Of a DNA stretch of 64,000 nucleotides, positions 53,782-63,607 are shown in pieces. Origin of the DNA: Candidatus Aalborgicola danicus (GTDB lineage: Bacteria; Pseudomonadota; Gammaproteobacteria; Burkholderiales; Burkholderiaceae_C). The notes under the pieces were generated by a model. That model saw nothing but the letters and a program-made list of their open reading frames with translations. It did no database searches and was not told the DNA's origin. Both the position numbers and the translations under genes were made by a program. The stretch is taken from the NCBI GenBank assembly GCA_016703945.1, contig JADJBC010000016.1, positions 89,379 through 153,378 on the forward strand, read 5' to 3'. Positions within the stretch are counted from its first letter, which is position 1, and each line of letters opens with the position of its first letter.

Positions 53782-54900
53782 ATGATGGCCCTGTATTTTA
53801 TTAAACCGGTGGTGTGGAACGGAAGTGGGTATCGAAAACCTGGTGGCGGGCGGTTCACCTCGGGGTACCCAAAAGAGAACGGGTTTGGGCATGAAGAGTG
53901 GAACAACGCCGATCACTTGGAATACAGCAGCGGTAGCACCTTAATGCGTGCATTCCACACTGAGGGCTTTAAACGGCAGCGGCTCGACGAGCATGCAAAT
54001 GAGATATTAATTTTTCTTATCGCTGCGCATGAGGGGAAGCAATACCTTGTAGGGGCAGCGGCTGGCGCGAGATATCTATGGGGTGATTCAGACGAGCGCA
54101 AAAGACTCGCAAAAGTGCTTGGAGTCGATTCAGTTGAACGCGCTCGCGAAGCGTGGGAACTCCCGCAGGTTCAGCAGTGTTTCAATAGAGACTGGCATAC
54201 ATTCTTAAAGAAGTGGCGTGAGGAAAGTCAGTGGTCCGTCACCTGGACTTGGCCAAAGGAGTTGTTCCTTTGGCTGCCTAAGCCAGTGGTCATCGACCCG
54301 CTACAGGTCACTGGCAAGAAAAGATTCATCAGTATGTTCAGTAGCTTTGACTCGATTTCACGATATGAGGCTTTGCGCATTCTCCGGCAAGTGCGGTCAC
54401 AAGCAGGGATTGAGAACGTTCTGAGTCGCCTGACGCAGGAGTGCATGAGTGATGACGCGGACATGGCGAGTGACATCTTGGATTTGAATGACCCCAACGC
54501 TCCTAATGAGACCACGAAACAGGCTCTGATCCAGGCTCGACGAGGGCAAGGTGCCTTTCGGGCTGCTTTGGTGGACTATTGGCGGGAGTGCGCCGCAACC
54601 GGATGCAGAGTTAAAGAGGTTCTTCGCGCGTCTCACATCAAACCTTGGCGGGAGTCCACGAACTCAGAGCGACTCAACCCACAGAACGGTCTACTTTTGC
54701 ATGCGACTTTAGACGCACTCTTCGACGTCGGTCTCATTTCGTTCGATGAGTCAGGAGTAATGTTGATTTCGAGCAAGCTGATGCGAAAGCCCGCAGGCAA
54801 CTCGGCATCACCCCATCGTCGAAGCTCAGTAAGCCATCATGCCCAACCACTGCTGCGTTTCTCGACTATCACCGCCGAAAAATCTACGCTGACGCGTTGA
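53782..54900 (+). CDS. HNH endonuclease, second (probable C-terminal frameshift)
   Basis: This encodes 372 residues; GGGAG precedes ATG 53782. The HNH core is CRVKEVLRASHIKPW, then NGLLLHATLDALFDVGLISF, similar to the first HNH protein, while the N-terminal 250 residues are unrelated to it. After ISSKL at about 54780 the frame appears shifted. Adding one G gives DAKARRQLGITPSSKL, then FLDYHRRKIYAD, a natural HNH-family ending that stops at 54905. The present C-terminal 40 residues are therefore probably artificial. The HNH site is upstream of the break and intact. Confidence 0.78.
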   Translation: MMALYFIKPVVWNGSGYRKPGGGRFTSGYPKENGFGHEEWNNADHLEYSSGSTLMRAFHTEGFKRQRLDEHANEILIFLIAAHEGKQYLVGAAAGARYLWGDSDERKRLAKVLGVDSVERAREAWELPQVQQCFNRDWHTFLKKWREESQWSVTWTWPKELFLWLPKPVVIDPLQVTGKKRFISMFSSFDSISRYEALRILRQVRSQAGIENVLSRLTQECMSDDADMASDILDLNDPNAPNETTKQALIQARRGQGAFRAALVDYWRECAATGCRVKEVLRASHIKPWRESTNSERLNPQNGLLLHATLDALFDVGLISFDESGVMLISSKLMRKPAGNSASPHRRSSVSHHAQPLLRFSTITAEKSTLTR

Positions 54901-55115
54901 TGTGACGTTCTTTGCTTTGGAAGCGGGAACTCAAGTCAATCAAACGGTGCCAGGCTGCCGGCCGACACCTGGCTGGCTTCCACAGCGAGGACTTGGACGC
55001 GAGTCTTGGCGTGTCACTCTCGGCCAACTACGCCGCTCGCGCGGACTCCAAGATGAAACGGCGAACCGAGTTGCTCAGCACTGGATCCGGTGCCCGGATG
55101 GCTGCGCCGCCTTCG

Positions 55116-56266
<1,151 letters not shown>

Positions 56267-56270
<4 letters not shown>

Positions 56271-57295
56271 GAGTCTGCCGCCGACGCGAACAGCAAACCA
56301 GCCGCCTGATCGATCAGCGTCACATCAATCTGGCGCTGGTGAAACTTGGCAAACGCCAAGATGCTGTGCAGCGCCCCCTCCAGCGCGCGAACATCGCCGG
56401 GCAGCCTGTCTGCCAGTTCTATGGCAACGTCAACCGGAAACTTCATCTGCGCATCGAGCGCCTTGCGAAGAAGAATGGCTACTTTCGTAGGCAAATTGGG
56501 CGGTTCAACCCGACAAACTTGACTCGACGAAAATCTCGAAAGCAATCGCTCTTGAAGGCGACGCATATCTGTCGGTTGGCAGTGGCCCGCCATGACGATG
56601 GACGAACCTTGTGCAACCAGTAGGTCGAGTATCTCGGCCAGTTCCTGCTGGCTACGTTCGCGGTTGATCAATCCGTCAACATCGTCCAGAAGCAAGACGT
56701 CCAGGGTCTCAAAATGCCGCCGGAAGGCCGGAAACGACCGCGCTTTGTAGGCGTCGATCACTGCCGACACGAAGTCGCCTGTGGTCATATACCGCACTTT
56801 GGTCTTGGGAAATCTTGAACACGCGGCATTGCCAATAGCATGGAGAAGATGCGTCTTTCCGGTGCCGATTGCGCCAGCAATGAACAAGGAGTTGGGCCTC
56901 GCGCTCAACAAGTTGGCGAATTCCTTCGACGCGCCGACGACCAGCTTGTTCGCGGCACTTGTGACGAAGGTTTCAAACGTGAAGCCAGGAATCAACGCAT
57001 TCTTCTTTGGCCCCATCAGGCCTGTGGCGCTTCCCTGCGCATCAAAACTGGCTGGTAAATCGACAGATCGCAACGCACTTGCGAAGTTGACCAGCGAGAG
57101 GCGCGGTTCCGCCCTGGCCTGCTCCATCAACTCCAGAGGAGAGCAGCCGTGCAAATGGATCGTGTTGCTTTCGTCCGCTTGATCAACAATCTGTTTGATT
57201 GAAGCGCTGACAAAGGCGAGAACCTCTTGCGCGGCGCGGGACGCCGAGAGCAGGCGGTGGTAGTGCTGATCCGATGATGGACGCCGAAGTGACAT
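56267..57295 (-). CDS. DnaA-like AAA+ ATPase lacking the DNA-binding domain
   Basis: This encodes 342 residues from ATG 57295. After about 100 residues of unknown fold, PGFTFETFVTSAANKLVVGA begins a domain like DnaA domain III. Walker A is GAIGTGKTHLLHAIGN (141-156), Walker B VLLLDDVDGL, the arginine-finger region RLLSRFSSSQVCRVEPPNLP, and the lid DVRALEGALHSILA. The protein ends there, so DnaA domain IV, which binds DnaA boxes, is absent, as in Hda and DnaC-like proteins. It is translationally coupled to the FtsZ-like gene (ATGA). Operator O4 lies 132 bases upstream. TTG 57325 is an alternative start. Confidence 0.82.
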
Positions 57296-57427
57296 GGCTG
57301 GCTTTTTGAGAGTCTGTATGACCAATCGATTTTGGCCATGGATACGTCAAGTTGTGACGCCTGCAGAAGCGATGCTCGATTGGCAGGCGCCCGGGTTTGG
57401 TTTGCTGTTTGGCCCGCCATGCGCAAG

Positions 57428-57444
57428 GCGACACATCTTGTCGC
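57428..57444. promoter_or_regulatory. Island operator O4
   Basis: GCGACA-CATCT-TGTCGC followed by TT, between the divergent DnaA-like gene (start 57295) and the small genes starting at 57655. Confidence 0.75.
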
Positions 57445-57654
57445 TTGACCAGCAACAATCAGTCTCATGGTCTTCCTCACCAATACGAATACGGCTTGAT
57501 ATTTCCCGTTGCCACCAGAGCGGCAACGAGGGCGATTCGCAACTACACGAAATTTAGCACCCGGTAACCCATGCCTGCCTTCACCAGATCAAACGGGCGG
57601 GCGGGCAAGCTCTCGCAACAATCACAAACGCATGACACTCCAGAGGGTGCCACC

Positions 57655-57756
57655 ATGAATGCCGCCAACACGACCACTCCATTCGCAAACGCAAACGCAA
57701 ACGAAGACGCTATTGTCCTCACGGTTGATGCGAGACAAAGCTTGGCCAGATCGTGA
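57655..57756 (+). CDS. Very short leader gene or N-terminal part of the next gene
   Basis: ATG 57655, with GAGGGTGCC before it, opens 33 codons (MNAANTTTPFANANANEDA, VLTVDARQSLARS). Its TGA overlaps GTG 57753 of the next frame. Either it is a separate coupled peptide, or one base is missing near 57746-57752 and it is the true N-terminus of the following protein (LAKIVITPAAL would result). I favour the second. Confidence 0.4.
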   Translation: MNAANTTTPFANANANEDAIVLTVDARQSLARS

Positions 57757-58067
57757 TCACTCCAGCCGCATTGGCTCTGCAGGAAATGCAAGGTCTGAAG
57801 CCGCAATACTTATTGGGCTTTCATGACTGCACTGAGGTGCCCGCTATCGACGAATTGAACGAGGCAGCCATCTACGCCGAACTGGGGTCAGGCAAGCCGA
57901 TTGCCTCGCGCTTTGAAACGGCATGCGGTCCCATTCTCGTCAGCACGGAGCTGCAGCGCGACGGAAGAAACCCTGTCAGAACCCGAGTTATGCTGCCAAC
58001 GCCCGCTCCAGCGACGAGGCCGTCGCTGCCGATATCACCCACTCAAGATGCACCCGGGCCCGAGTAA
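57753..58067 (+). CDS. Small plasmid/ICE-type hypothetical protein
   Basis: This encodes 104 residues from GTG 57753. VITPAALALQEMQGLKPQYL, FHDCTEVPAIDELNEAAI and the closing TRVMLP resemble a family of about 130-residue proteins of unknown function common on plasmids and integrative elements. These start TPGALALLE and end in a TTLLLPEEY-like strand. The last 27 residues overlap the 3' end of the convergent helicase gene by 80 bases. It is probably transcribed from the O4 region. Confidence 0.5.
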   Translation: MITPAALALQEMQGLKPQYLLGFHDCTEVPAIDELNEAAIYAELGSGKPIASRFETACGPILVSTELQRDGRNPVRTRVMLPTPAPATRPSLPISPTQDAPGPE

Positions 58068-59622
58068 GCCCGACAAACAGTAGCCGGCGGCTCATGGGGT
58101 CCAGCACTGCCAAATCACACTCGGTCAACACCACGGCCGGTGCGGCCTGCCCCTTGAAACGCCGAACGGAGTCTATCAGCAGTTGCCCATGCTCCCATAT
58201 TGCCGTACCGCCCTCGTCAAAGCGGCCAGTGAAACGATGCAGGGTCCAAGAGCCGAGGCGGTCAAGTCCTTGCAAGGCCGAACGCTCGCGTCCGCGCATG
58301 CTGACGATGGCGATGTCTTCAAGCTTGAATCCTCGCTCCAGGCAACGCTGAACCGCGGTAACGGTGCACGGCGCTATGTTCTCTGGCGACTCGTAGACGA
58401 CGGGGTTTGGAGCTTCCCCCTCGTGTGGGGACAAGGCTTCTATTTCATTGGCTGTCAGCCCCAACAGATTGATCAGCCGGACCAGTGCCCGGGGGGTCCG
58501 GAAATTTTCGTTTGAGGTCACGCTCACCGAGTCAGCAATATCGAATGCTTCACGGTCCACATAGAGCTGTTGATCCGGGTCTTCCAACAACACGGCTCGT
58601 CCAGTATTTTTCAGACGCGACAGCAAGGCCTGCACCCACTCTGGCTTCATGTCCTGCATCTCATCCACAACGATCAGGTCCAGATCGGGTTCACTTTGCT
58701 GGAGCACTTGTGCGCAACGTTCGGCCATGGTCTCAAAGGCTGTCGGCAATGTGAAATCCACAGCATGGCCCCCACGCCTCACCACGCGCAGGGCGAATTC
58801 ATGGAACGATTCGGCGGGGGTTCTAACTGGGGCCACGTGGGCCATGTGGTCGGCCAGTGGCCGGTTGAAACACAGGTAGGCGGCTTTCTGACCCGCACTG
58901 TCAGCGTCCACCAGCAAGCGTAAAGCGAGCTGGGTTTTACCAGATCCGGCTGTGCCCTGCACGCGAATGACACCCGACGGCGCGCAAATGCGCGGCACCC
59001 ATACCGCTAAACCTGACGATAGGCGCAGGGTGGTTTGCTGAATGCGACCAGCCAGCGCCGACACGTCGGGTACCACCCGAAAGCGGTTCTCGAAAAACGC
59101 CAGCACCTGCTCGGCACCGCGGCCCTGCGGGACACCCGCCCCCAGTACGCCGGTAATGATGGACACCACGTTGCCGATATCGTCACTGTCGACGATCCGC
59201 TCGCGCGGCCACTGCACGGTTTCACTCTCTACTTTCAAATCGGGCAACACCAGCAAGTGACTCACATGCACTTGCAGGCCTGCCCGCTTCAGGCGAGCGC
59301 GCAAACTGCCGTATTGGAGCCGCACTTGCGCAGTAACGTCGGAGGTGTGCGCGCCGTAAGTTTTGAAAATGCCGTCCGGGCGAAACACGACACTGCCGGA
59401 CTTGACCTCCACCAAAAGCACATCACCCCCCTGGTTGACCACCACGATGTCAATTTCGCCATGCTGCTCTTTGGCTCCAGAGCCTTTTGACCAATCGACG
59501 CTGTGAAACAGCGTGTAGGCGTTTGACAGCCCTCGTTCCAAGGTTTCGAGCAGTGCCAACTCGGCGTACTCCCCCGCATTAATTGCGGAGCGCGCTAGCA
59601 ATGAGGGGTAGAGGTGTGCCAT
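57988..59622 (-). CDS. NERD-domain superfamily 1 helicase
   Basis: This encodes 544 residues. The N-terminal NERD nuclease-related domain has GEIDIVVVNQGGDVLLVEVKSG (55-76) with the acidic and E-V-K residues. The helicase part has P-loop GTAGSGKTQ (223-231), Walker B DLIVVDEMQDM, motif III-like VLLEDPDQQLY, and the C-terminal GLTRARVHLEW (motif VI). NERD-helicases of this kind are frequent in defence islands and may unwind and cut foreign DNA. O5 lies 136 bases upstream of ATG 59622. Confidence 0.85.
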   Translation of the reverse strand: MAHLYPSLLARSAINAGEYAELALLETLERGLSNAYTLFHSVDWSKGSGAKEQHGEIDIVVVNQGGDVLLVEVKSGSVVFRPDGIFKTYGAHTSDVTAQVRLQYGSLRARLKRAGLQVHVSHLLVLPDLKVESETVQWPRERIVDSDDIGNVVSIITGVLGAGVPQGRGAEQVLAFFENRFRVVPDVSALAGRIQQTTLRLSSGLAVWVPRICAPSGVIRVQGTAGSGKTQLALRLLVDADSAGQKAAYLCFNRPLADHMAHVAPVRTPAESFHEFALRVVRRGGHAVDFTLPTAFETMAERCAQVLQQSEPDLDLIVVDEMQDMKPEWVQALLSRLKNTGRAVLLEDPDQQLYVDREAFDIADSVSVTSNENFRTPRALVRLINLLGLTANEIEALSPHEGEAPNPVVYESPENIAPCTVTAVQRCLERGFKLEDIAIVSMRGRERSALQGLDRLGSWTLHRFTGRFDEGGTAIWEHGQLLIDSVRRFKGQAAPAVVLTECDLAVLDPMSRRLLFVGLTRARVHLEWVISAATASSLERALAA

Positions 59623-59758
59623 GCGGGACTCCGAGTATCAGCAATGTTGTTGATGGTGGGTGATGGCCAATGTCGCCCAAATAGAAACCTCCAGAAGGGT
59701 CAGCGGCGCTCGAATGCTCAAGTATGCCTGCCGGTCACGTTTGCTTTGATGAATTGAC

Positions 59759-59775
59759 ACGACACAGCTTGTCGC
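59759..59775. promoter_or_regulatory. Island operator O5
   Basis: ACGACA-CAGCT-TGTCGC followed by TT, overlapping a TTGACA hexamer at 59754-59759. It lies 64 bases before the 59840 gene and 136 bases before the divergent helicase, so it could serve both. Confidence 0.78.
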
Positions 59776-59839
59776 TTTGCTTGGAATAATTTCTCCTATG
59801 TTGCGACCGCCGCATCAAACATTCGAGAGATACCCACCT

Positions 59840-60286
59840 ATGAACGCATCAGTTGATTGCATTGCGCAGCGTAGCCAAGCCAATGTGCAAGGTGTGGTCC
59901 GTGTTGTAATGGGTGTGTCTGGACGGATCAACATACCTACGATGCTTCATAGGTCAGTGCCCTGCTTTTTGGTCGAGATTAGTCCCGAAATTGACAGCAA
60001 CGTCGGCCAGTGGCTTGCAGTTGTCGATTCAGCTGGCGATTGGCCCACGCCAGCTGTGCAGTTCACACCGCATCTGCAAGTGCTGGCCGAAAGCACTGGC
60101 GATGAACTTGCGCTCCCGGACCCCGTCTGCAAAAAGTATGGCCTCAAACCCGGATTTCCGATCTGGCTGATCGCAGTGGGCGACTACCTTGAAGTGTGGT
60201 CAGACATTGCTTACCAGGCACAAGAGCAACTCGCCATTGATGCCGTCATGACCCCCGCGTTGGCAAATCCAACCCACCATAGCTAG
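59840..60286 (+). CDS. Hypothetical protein, weakly MraZ/AbrB-like
   Basis: This encodes 148 residues. I do not recognise it firmly. Two stretches, GRINIPTMLHRSVPCFLVEI and ELALPDPVCKKYGLKPGFPI followed by GDYLEVW, have the spacing of the two swapped-hairpin repeats of MraZ (GRxxIP, then LEIW). If right, it would be a DNA-binding protein related to the regulator of the division gene cluster. It is first of four genes in the O5 operon. Confidence 0.6.
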   Translation: MNASVDCIAQRSQANVQGVVRVVMGVSGRINIPTMLHRSVPCFLVEISPEIDSNVGQWLAVVDSAGDWPTPAVQFTPHLQVLAESTGDELALPDPVCKKYGLKPGFPIWLIAVGDYLEVWSDIAYQAQEQLAIDAVMTPALANPTHHS

Positions 60287-60296
60287 GGAAAGATTC

Positions 60297-60797
60297 ATGC
60301 AAGTTTTACTGGTCATCTTTGTTTTGTATTCGGCCCTCATGCTTTTCATTTTTTGGGTACTCGATGGAAGTGAGCCGAGCAACCCAAAAGAAATGGCAAC
60401 ACTGGAACTCCTGGAACGGTTGCAATCCATCGGATCGCTGGAATTGCTCCTCAGGCCCAGCCCATGGTTTGGATGGTGGAGACCATATCAGCGGTGCTGG
60501 CACATCCGCTTGCAGCGGCAGTTTCATTCTATGCAGGCCGAGTTAAGCAGTCGCGACATTCATGCAAACGGCAAAGCTTCCCTTGGCCACGGGGATTCCA
60601 TCTTCCAATTGCTGGAGATCATGTCGATGAATGCCAACTGCGACAAGGCAAAGCTTGAAGAATGCGTTGACCAATACCTGGCGCTCGGCAATGGGCAAAA
60701 GTACGATCTCCAGCCACATGGAGTAATCGTCACCGGCTCGCGCCGCGCCAATCCGAACAAGGCCAAACAGACAAGAACACAAAGAGGCAAGAAATGA
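60297..60797 (+). CDS. Hypothetical protein with one N-terminal membrane helix
   Basis: This encodes 166 residues; AGGGAAAG precedes ATG 60297. The helix VLLVIFVLYSALMLFIFWVL is followed by a soluble, basic domain (LLRPSPWFGWWRPYQRCWHI) and a lysine-rich tail (NPNKAKQTRTQRGKK). No family is recognised. Its stop overlaps the exonuclease start (ATGA), so the two should be made together. Confidence 0.65.
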   Translation: MQVLLVIFVLYSALMLFIFWVLDGSEPSNPKEMATLELLERLQSIGSLELLLRPSPWFGWWRPYQRCWHIRLQRQFHSMQAELSSRDIHANGKASLGHGDSIFQLLEIMSMNANCDKAKLEECVDQYLALGNGQKYDLQPHGVIVTGSRRANPNKAKQTRTQRGKK

Positions 60798-61333
60798 ATC
60801 ACGTGATGGTGGATTTGGAAACTTTGGGCACGTTGCCTGGCTGCGCCATCATGAGCGTGGGAGCCGTGTTCTTTGATACAAGCGGACTTGGCGATGAGTT
60901 CTATATGGTTGCACAGCAAGACAGCTGCATCCAGGCAGGCCTCACAATTGACGCTGACACAGCCAGTTGGTGGGCGCAGCGGTCGCCAGCCGCCCGCAGG
61001 GTATTGACCGAATCGCTGCAAAAGCGGCGGCACACGCTACAGCATGTGCTTGCAAAGTTCACTGAATTTGTCGAGCGCGATGCCGAAGTCAAGGTATGGG
61101 GCAACGGTGCCGACTTTGACAACCCGATCCTTGCCTGCGCCTTTGCAGCGGTCGAGCTCAAGCAGGCTTGGGGCCGGTGGAATGGCCGGTGCTACCGAAC
61201 GCTCAGAAGCATCGCGCCTGGCCCAAAGCTCTTGCGCGTTGGCACCCACCACAATGCACTGGACGATGCCAAGAGCCAGGCGTTGCACGCCATCGAACTC
61301 TTCAAACTGCATCCCTCGTTGGTTTTGAGGTGA
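60794..61333 (+). CDS. DEDDh 3'-5' exonuclease (Rv2179c-like)
   Basis: This encodes 179 residues. MVDLETLGTLPGCAIMSVGA has the DxE metal pair, VWGNGADFDNPIL the second Asp, and HHNALDDAKSQALHAIELF the final His-x4-Asp. The pattern and size match the Rv2179c-like exoribonuclease domain (DUF5051) found in phages and mobile elements. It probably trims RNA or DNA ends. Confidence 0.83.
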   Translation: MNHVMVDLETLGTLPGCAIMSVGAVFFDTSGLGDEFYMVAQQDSCIQAGLTIDADTASWWAQRSPAARRVLTESLQKRRHTLQHVLAKFTEFVERDAEVKVWGNGADFDNPILACAFAAVELKQAWGRWNGRCYRTLRSIAPGPKLLRVGTHHNALDDAKSQALHAIELFKLHPSLVLR

Positions 61334-61356
61334 GCAGCAGTTTTGAGGTTCCTGCC

Positions 61357-61779
61357 ATGAAATCAGAATTGGACGACCTGCTGTGCCAACGCTATTCCGA
61401 CTTGTTTCGCGACCGGCATGGTGATCCAGTCGATACCTCTATGTGTTGGGGCTTCTGTTGTGGCGATGGATGGTTTGGAATCCTGGATCAACTGTGCGCC
61501 GAAATAACAAACCAAGTACGGCAACAAAGGATGCCGCCCGTTGTGGTCAGCCAAGTGAAGGAGAAATTCGGCACCCTTCGTTTTCACATCGTTGGGGGGC
61601 GGCTGCGTGGCGGCAATGCCGAAACACATCGACTTATCGCTGCCGCATGCCAACAAGCCCTGACTACCTGCGAGCAATGCGGCGCCCCGGGCGAAATGGT
61701 GGGCGCTGGTGTGGAGACTGTGCTTTGTCCCACGTGCGCAAAACAGCGTTTTGCACCAGATGTCAATAGTCACTTTTGA
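61357..61779 (+). CDS. Hypothetical protein with C-terminal zinc-ribbon-like cysteines
   Basis: This encodes 140 residues from ATG 61357. The core CWGFCCGDGWFGILDQLCAE and QVKEKFGTLRFHIVGG belongs to a family of short phage/plasmid-type proteins of unknown function. Near the end TCEQCGAPG and LCPTCAKQR give a CxxC pair that could bind zinc. It is last in the O5 operon. Confidence 0.65.
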   Translation: MKSELDDLLCQRYSDLFRDRHGDPVDTSMCWGFCCGDGWFGILDQLCAEITNQVRQQRMPPVVVSQVKEKFGTLRFHIVGGRLRGGNAETHRLIAAACQQALTTCEQCGAPGEMVGAGVETVLCPTCAKQRFAPDVNSHF

Positions 61780-62290
61780 ACGGCTCGTAATATCGGAATT
61801 CGCGAGATTTTCCGGAGGATGCATTTTCTTCCTCCACCAAAGCAGCCACCAATTGAATACCTACTGTTGGCCAACTGGAGGCGCCATATTTGACGACATG
61901 GTCGCCAGAAAGCTGACCCAGACAAGCTGGTTTGACTGGCCGCTTTGGAGGAGGTAGATTGCCAACTTCACCGGCAGCTATGCGTCTAATCCGGGCATTA
62001 CCGCCCCCTTCAAACATCGCCACACAAGGCGGATGGTGGGGCTTGCGGGCGCAGGTTGCACTTGCGGTTGCCACAGAGCCGGCGGGCAAACCAAAGCATT
62101 CACGCAATAGCGCCAGCAAGCCAAACCAGTCCGCCCGCGAAGCATGCCGGAGGACGCAAGTCACGCCGTCCGCCGGGCGCGACGTTCTGGCTCCTTATCG
62201 AAAAGTTACAAGAGAAATAGGCAGTTAGCCCTCGTGAATACTGCGTTAGTAGCTACCAAAAATATAGCAACTACCCGGCAGTAGGCTAGG
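61780..62290. other. Gap between the island operon and the decayed synthase gene
   Basis: A 133-codon minus-strand frame (61763-62164) has no recognised family and overlaps the preceding gene end; I do not count it as a gene. A degraded dispersed repeat lies at 62224-62270. Nothing else is evident. Confidence 0.5.
62224..62270 (+). repeat. Dispersed palindromic repeat, copy 6 (degenerate)
   Basis: TAGCCCTCGTGAATACTGCG, then TTAGTAGCTACCAAAAATATAGCA keeps the central and hairpin parts of the element. It marks the right side of the island as copies 4 and 5 mark the left. Confidence 0.5.
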
Positions 62291-63408
62291 TTACTGCTTC
62301 TGCACAATTGCGCTGCCAATCGAATACCCTGCGCCAAACGAGCAGATCACGCCCACTTCGCCAGGCTGGAAATCGGCCTTGTTGCGGTGGAAGGCAATGA
62401 TGGAGCCGGCAGACGCCGTGTTGGCAAACTCGTCCAGGATCACTGGCGCCTCATCCAGTGTGGCGTCGCGCCCCAGCAACCTGCGGGTGATGAATTGGTT
62501 CATGCTCAGGCTGGCCTGGTGCAGCCAGAAGCGGCACATGGGTGGGCGCCAGTTCATGTGACCCCAGGTGGCTGGAAATGTGCTCTGCTGCCATGGGGCA
62601 GACTTCCTTGAACACCCGGCGCCCCTCCTGCCGGAACAACTGGTCGCGGTCTTCGGGATTACGGTCCCTCGGCGCGCGCGAGCATGAAGCCCGCGTTGTT
62701 GCGAATGGCATTGGAAAACGTGGTCTGCAGGCGCGTGCCCAAGATCTCGAACCGCCTGCGGGGCGCCAGGTCCAGCCGTTCCACCAAAATGGCGGTGCAG
62801 ACATCACCAAAGATGAAATGGCAATCGCGGTCCATCCAGGCCAGGTGGGACGAGGTAATTTCAGTGTTGACCACCAGAATGGCACGGGATGCGCCAGAGC
62901 GCAGCGCGTTAAAGGCCAACTCCAGCGCAAAGGTGGCCGACTAGCACGCCACGTTCATGTCAAATGCATAACCGTTAATGCCCAGCGCGGTCTGGATCTC
63001 CACGCCCATGGCGGGGTAGGCACGCTGCATATTGGCGGCGGCGCAGTAGACGGCATCGACATCGGCAGCCGTCTTGCCGGCGTTGGTCAAGGCATCCTGC
63101 GCGGCCTTGACGGCAATCTCGGCCATCATGGAAATTTCGGTATCCGGGCGGGTCTTGAAGTCCGGGCGCATGCGAAGGGGGTCGAGCACGCCCGACTTGT
63201 TCATCACATAACGGCGTTTGATGCGAGTGCTTTTCGATGAACTCGACATTGCGAGTCGGTAATGGCGGTGCCGGTGCCGGCGGCAATCTCGTCTGCGTAT
63301 TTTCGTTTTCGAGTGCGGCGTAGGCGTTGAAGGCGACCACCAACTCCTCATTGGTAACGACTTCGGGCGGCGTAAAATGCCTGTGCTGCTGATGGCGACG
63401 CGGTGCAT
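62291..63408 (-). pseudogene. Beta-ketoacyl-ACP synthase III (FabH-like), multiply broken
   Basis: Pieces in different frames reassemble into one FabH-type protein of about 370 residues: MHRVAISSTGI, RRYVMNKSGVLDPLRMRPDF, QRAYPAMGVEIQTALGINGY, FDMNVAC (catalytic Cys), NTEITSSHLAWMDRDCHFIF, FRQEGRRVFKEVCP, WLHQASLSMNQ and SIGSAIVQKQ. A TAG at 62941-62943 stands directly after the catalytic Cys, and at least five one-base shifts occur. Amino-acid sequence is well kept between the breaks. That means very recent decay or low-quality sequence. Confidence 0.8.
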
Positions 63409-63607
63409 AGTAAAAGAGCTTTTGTAAGGGGTTGGTCTGGGCATCCGGATGCCGCGCTGATTATGCGCCGGGTTTGGCGGGACTGCGCAGTCGCCGCCGT
63501 TAGCATGGCAAGGGAAACCGGTTGACGAAAAAGGCTAACCTTGCAGAGTTGTGAAACCTTGCGGACAGACCTTCAGCTCTGTCCTCAACTGACTAAGAGG
63601 ACTCGCC

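Noticed and set aside
61763..62164. Minus-strand frame of 133 codons
   Set aside because: It has no family resemblance and no ribosome-binding site, and it overlaps the end of the 61357 gene.
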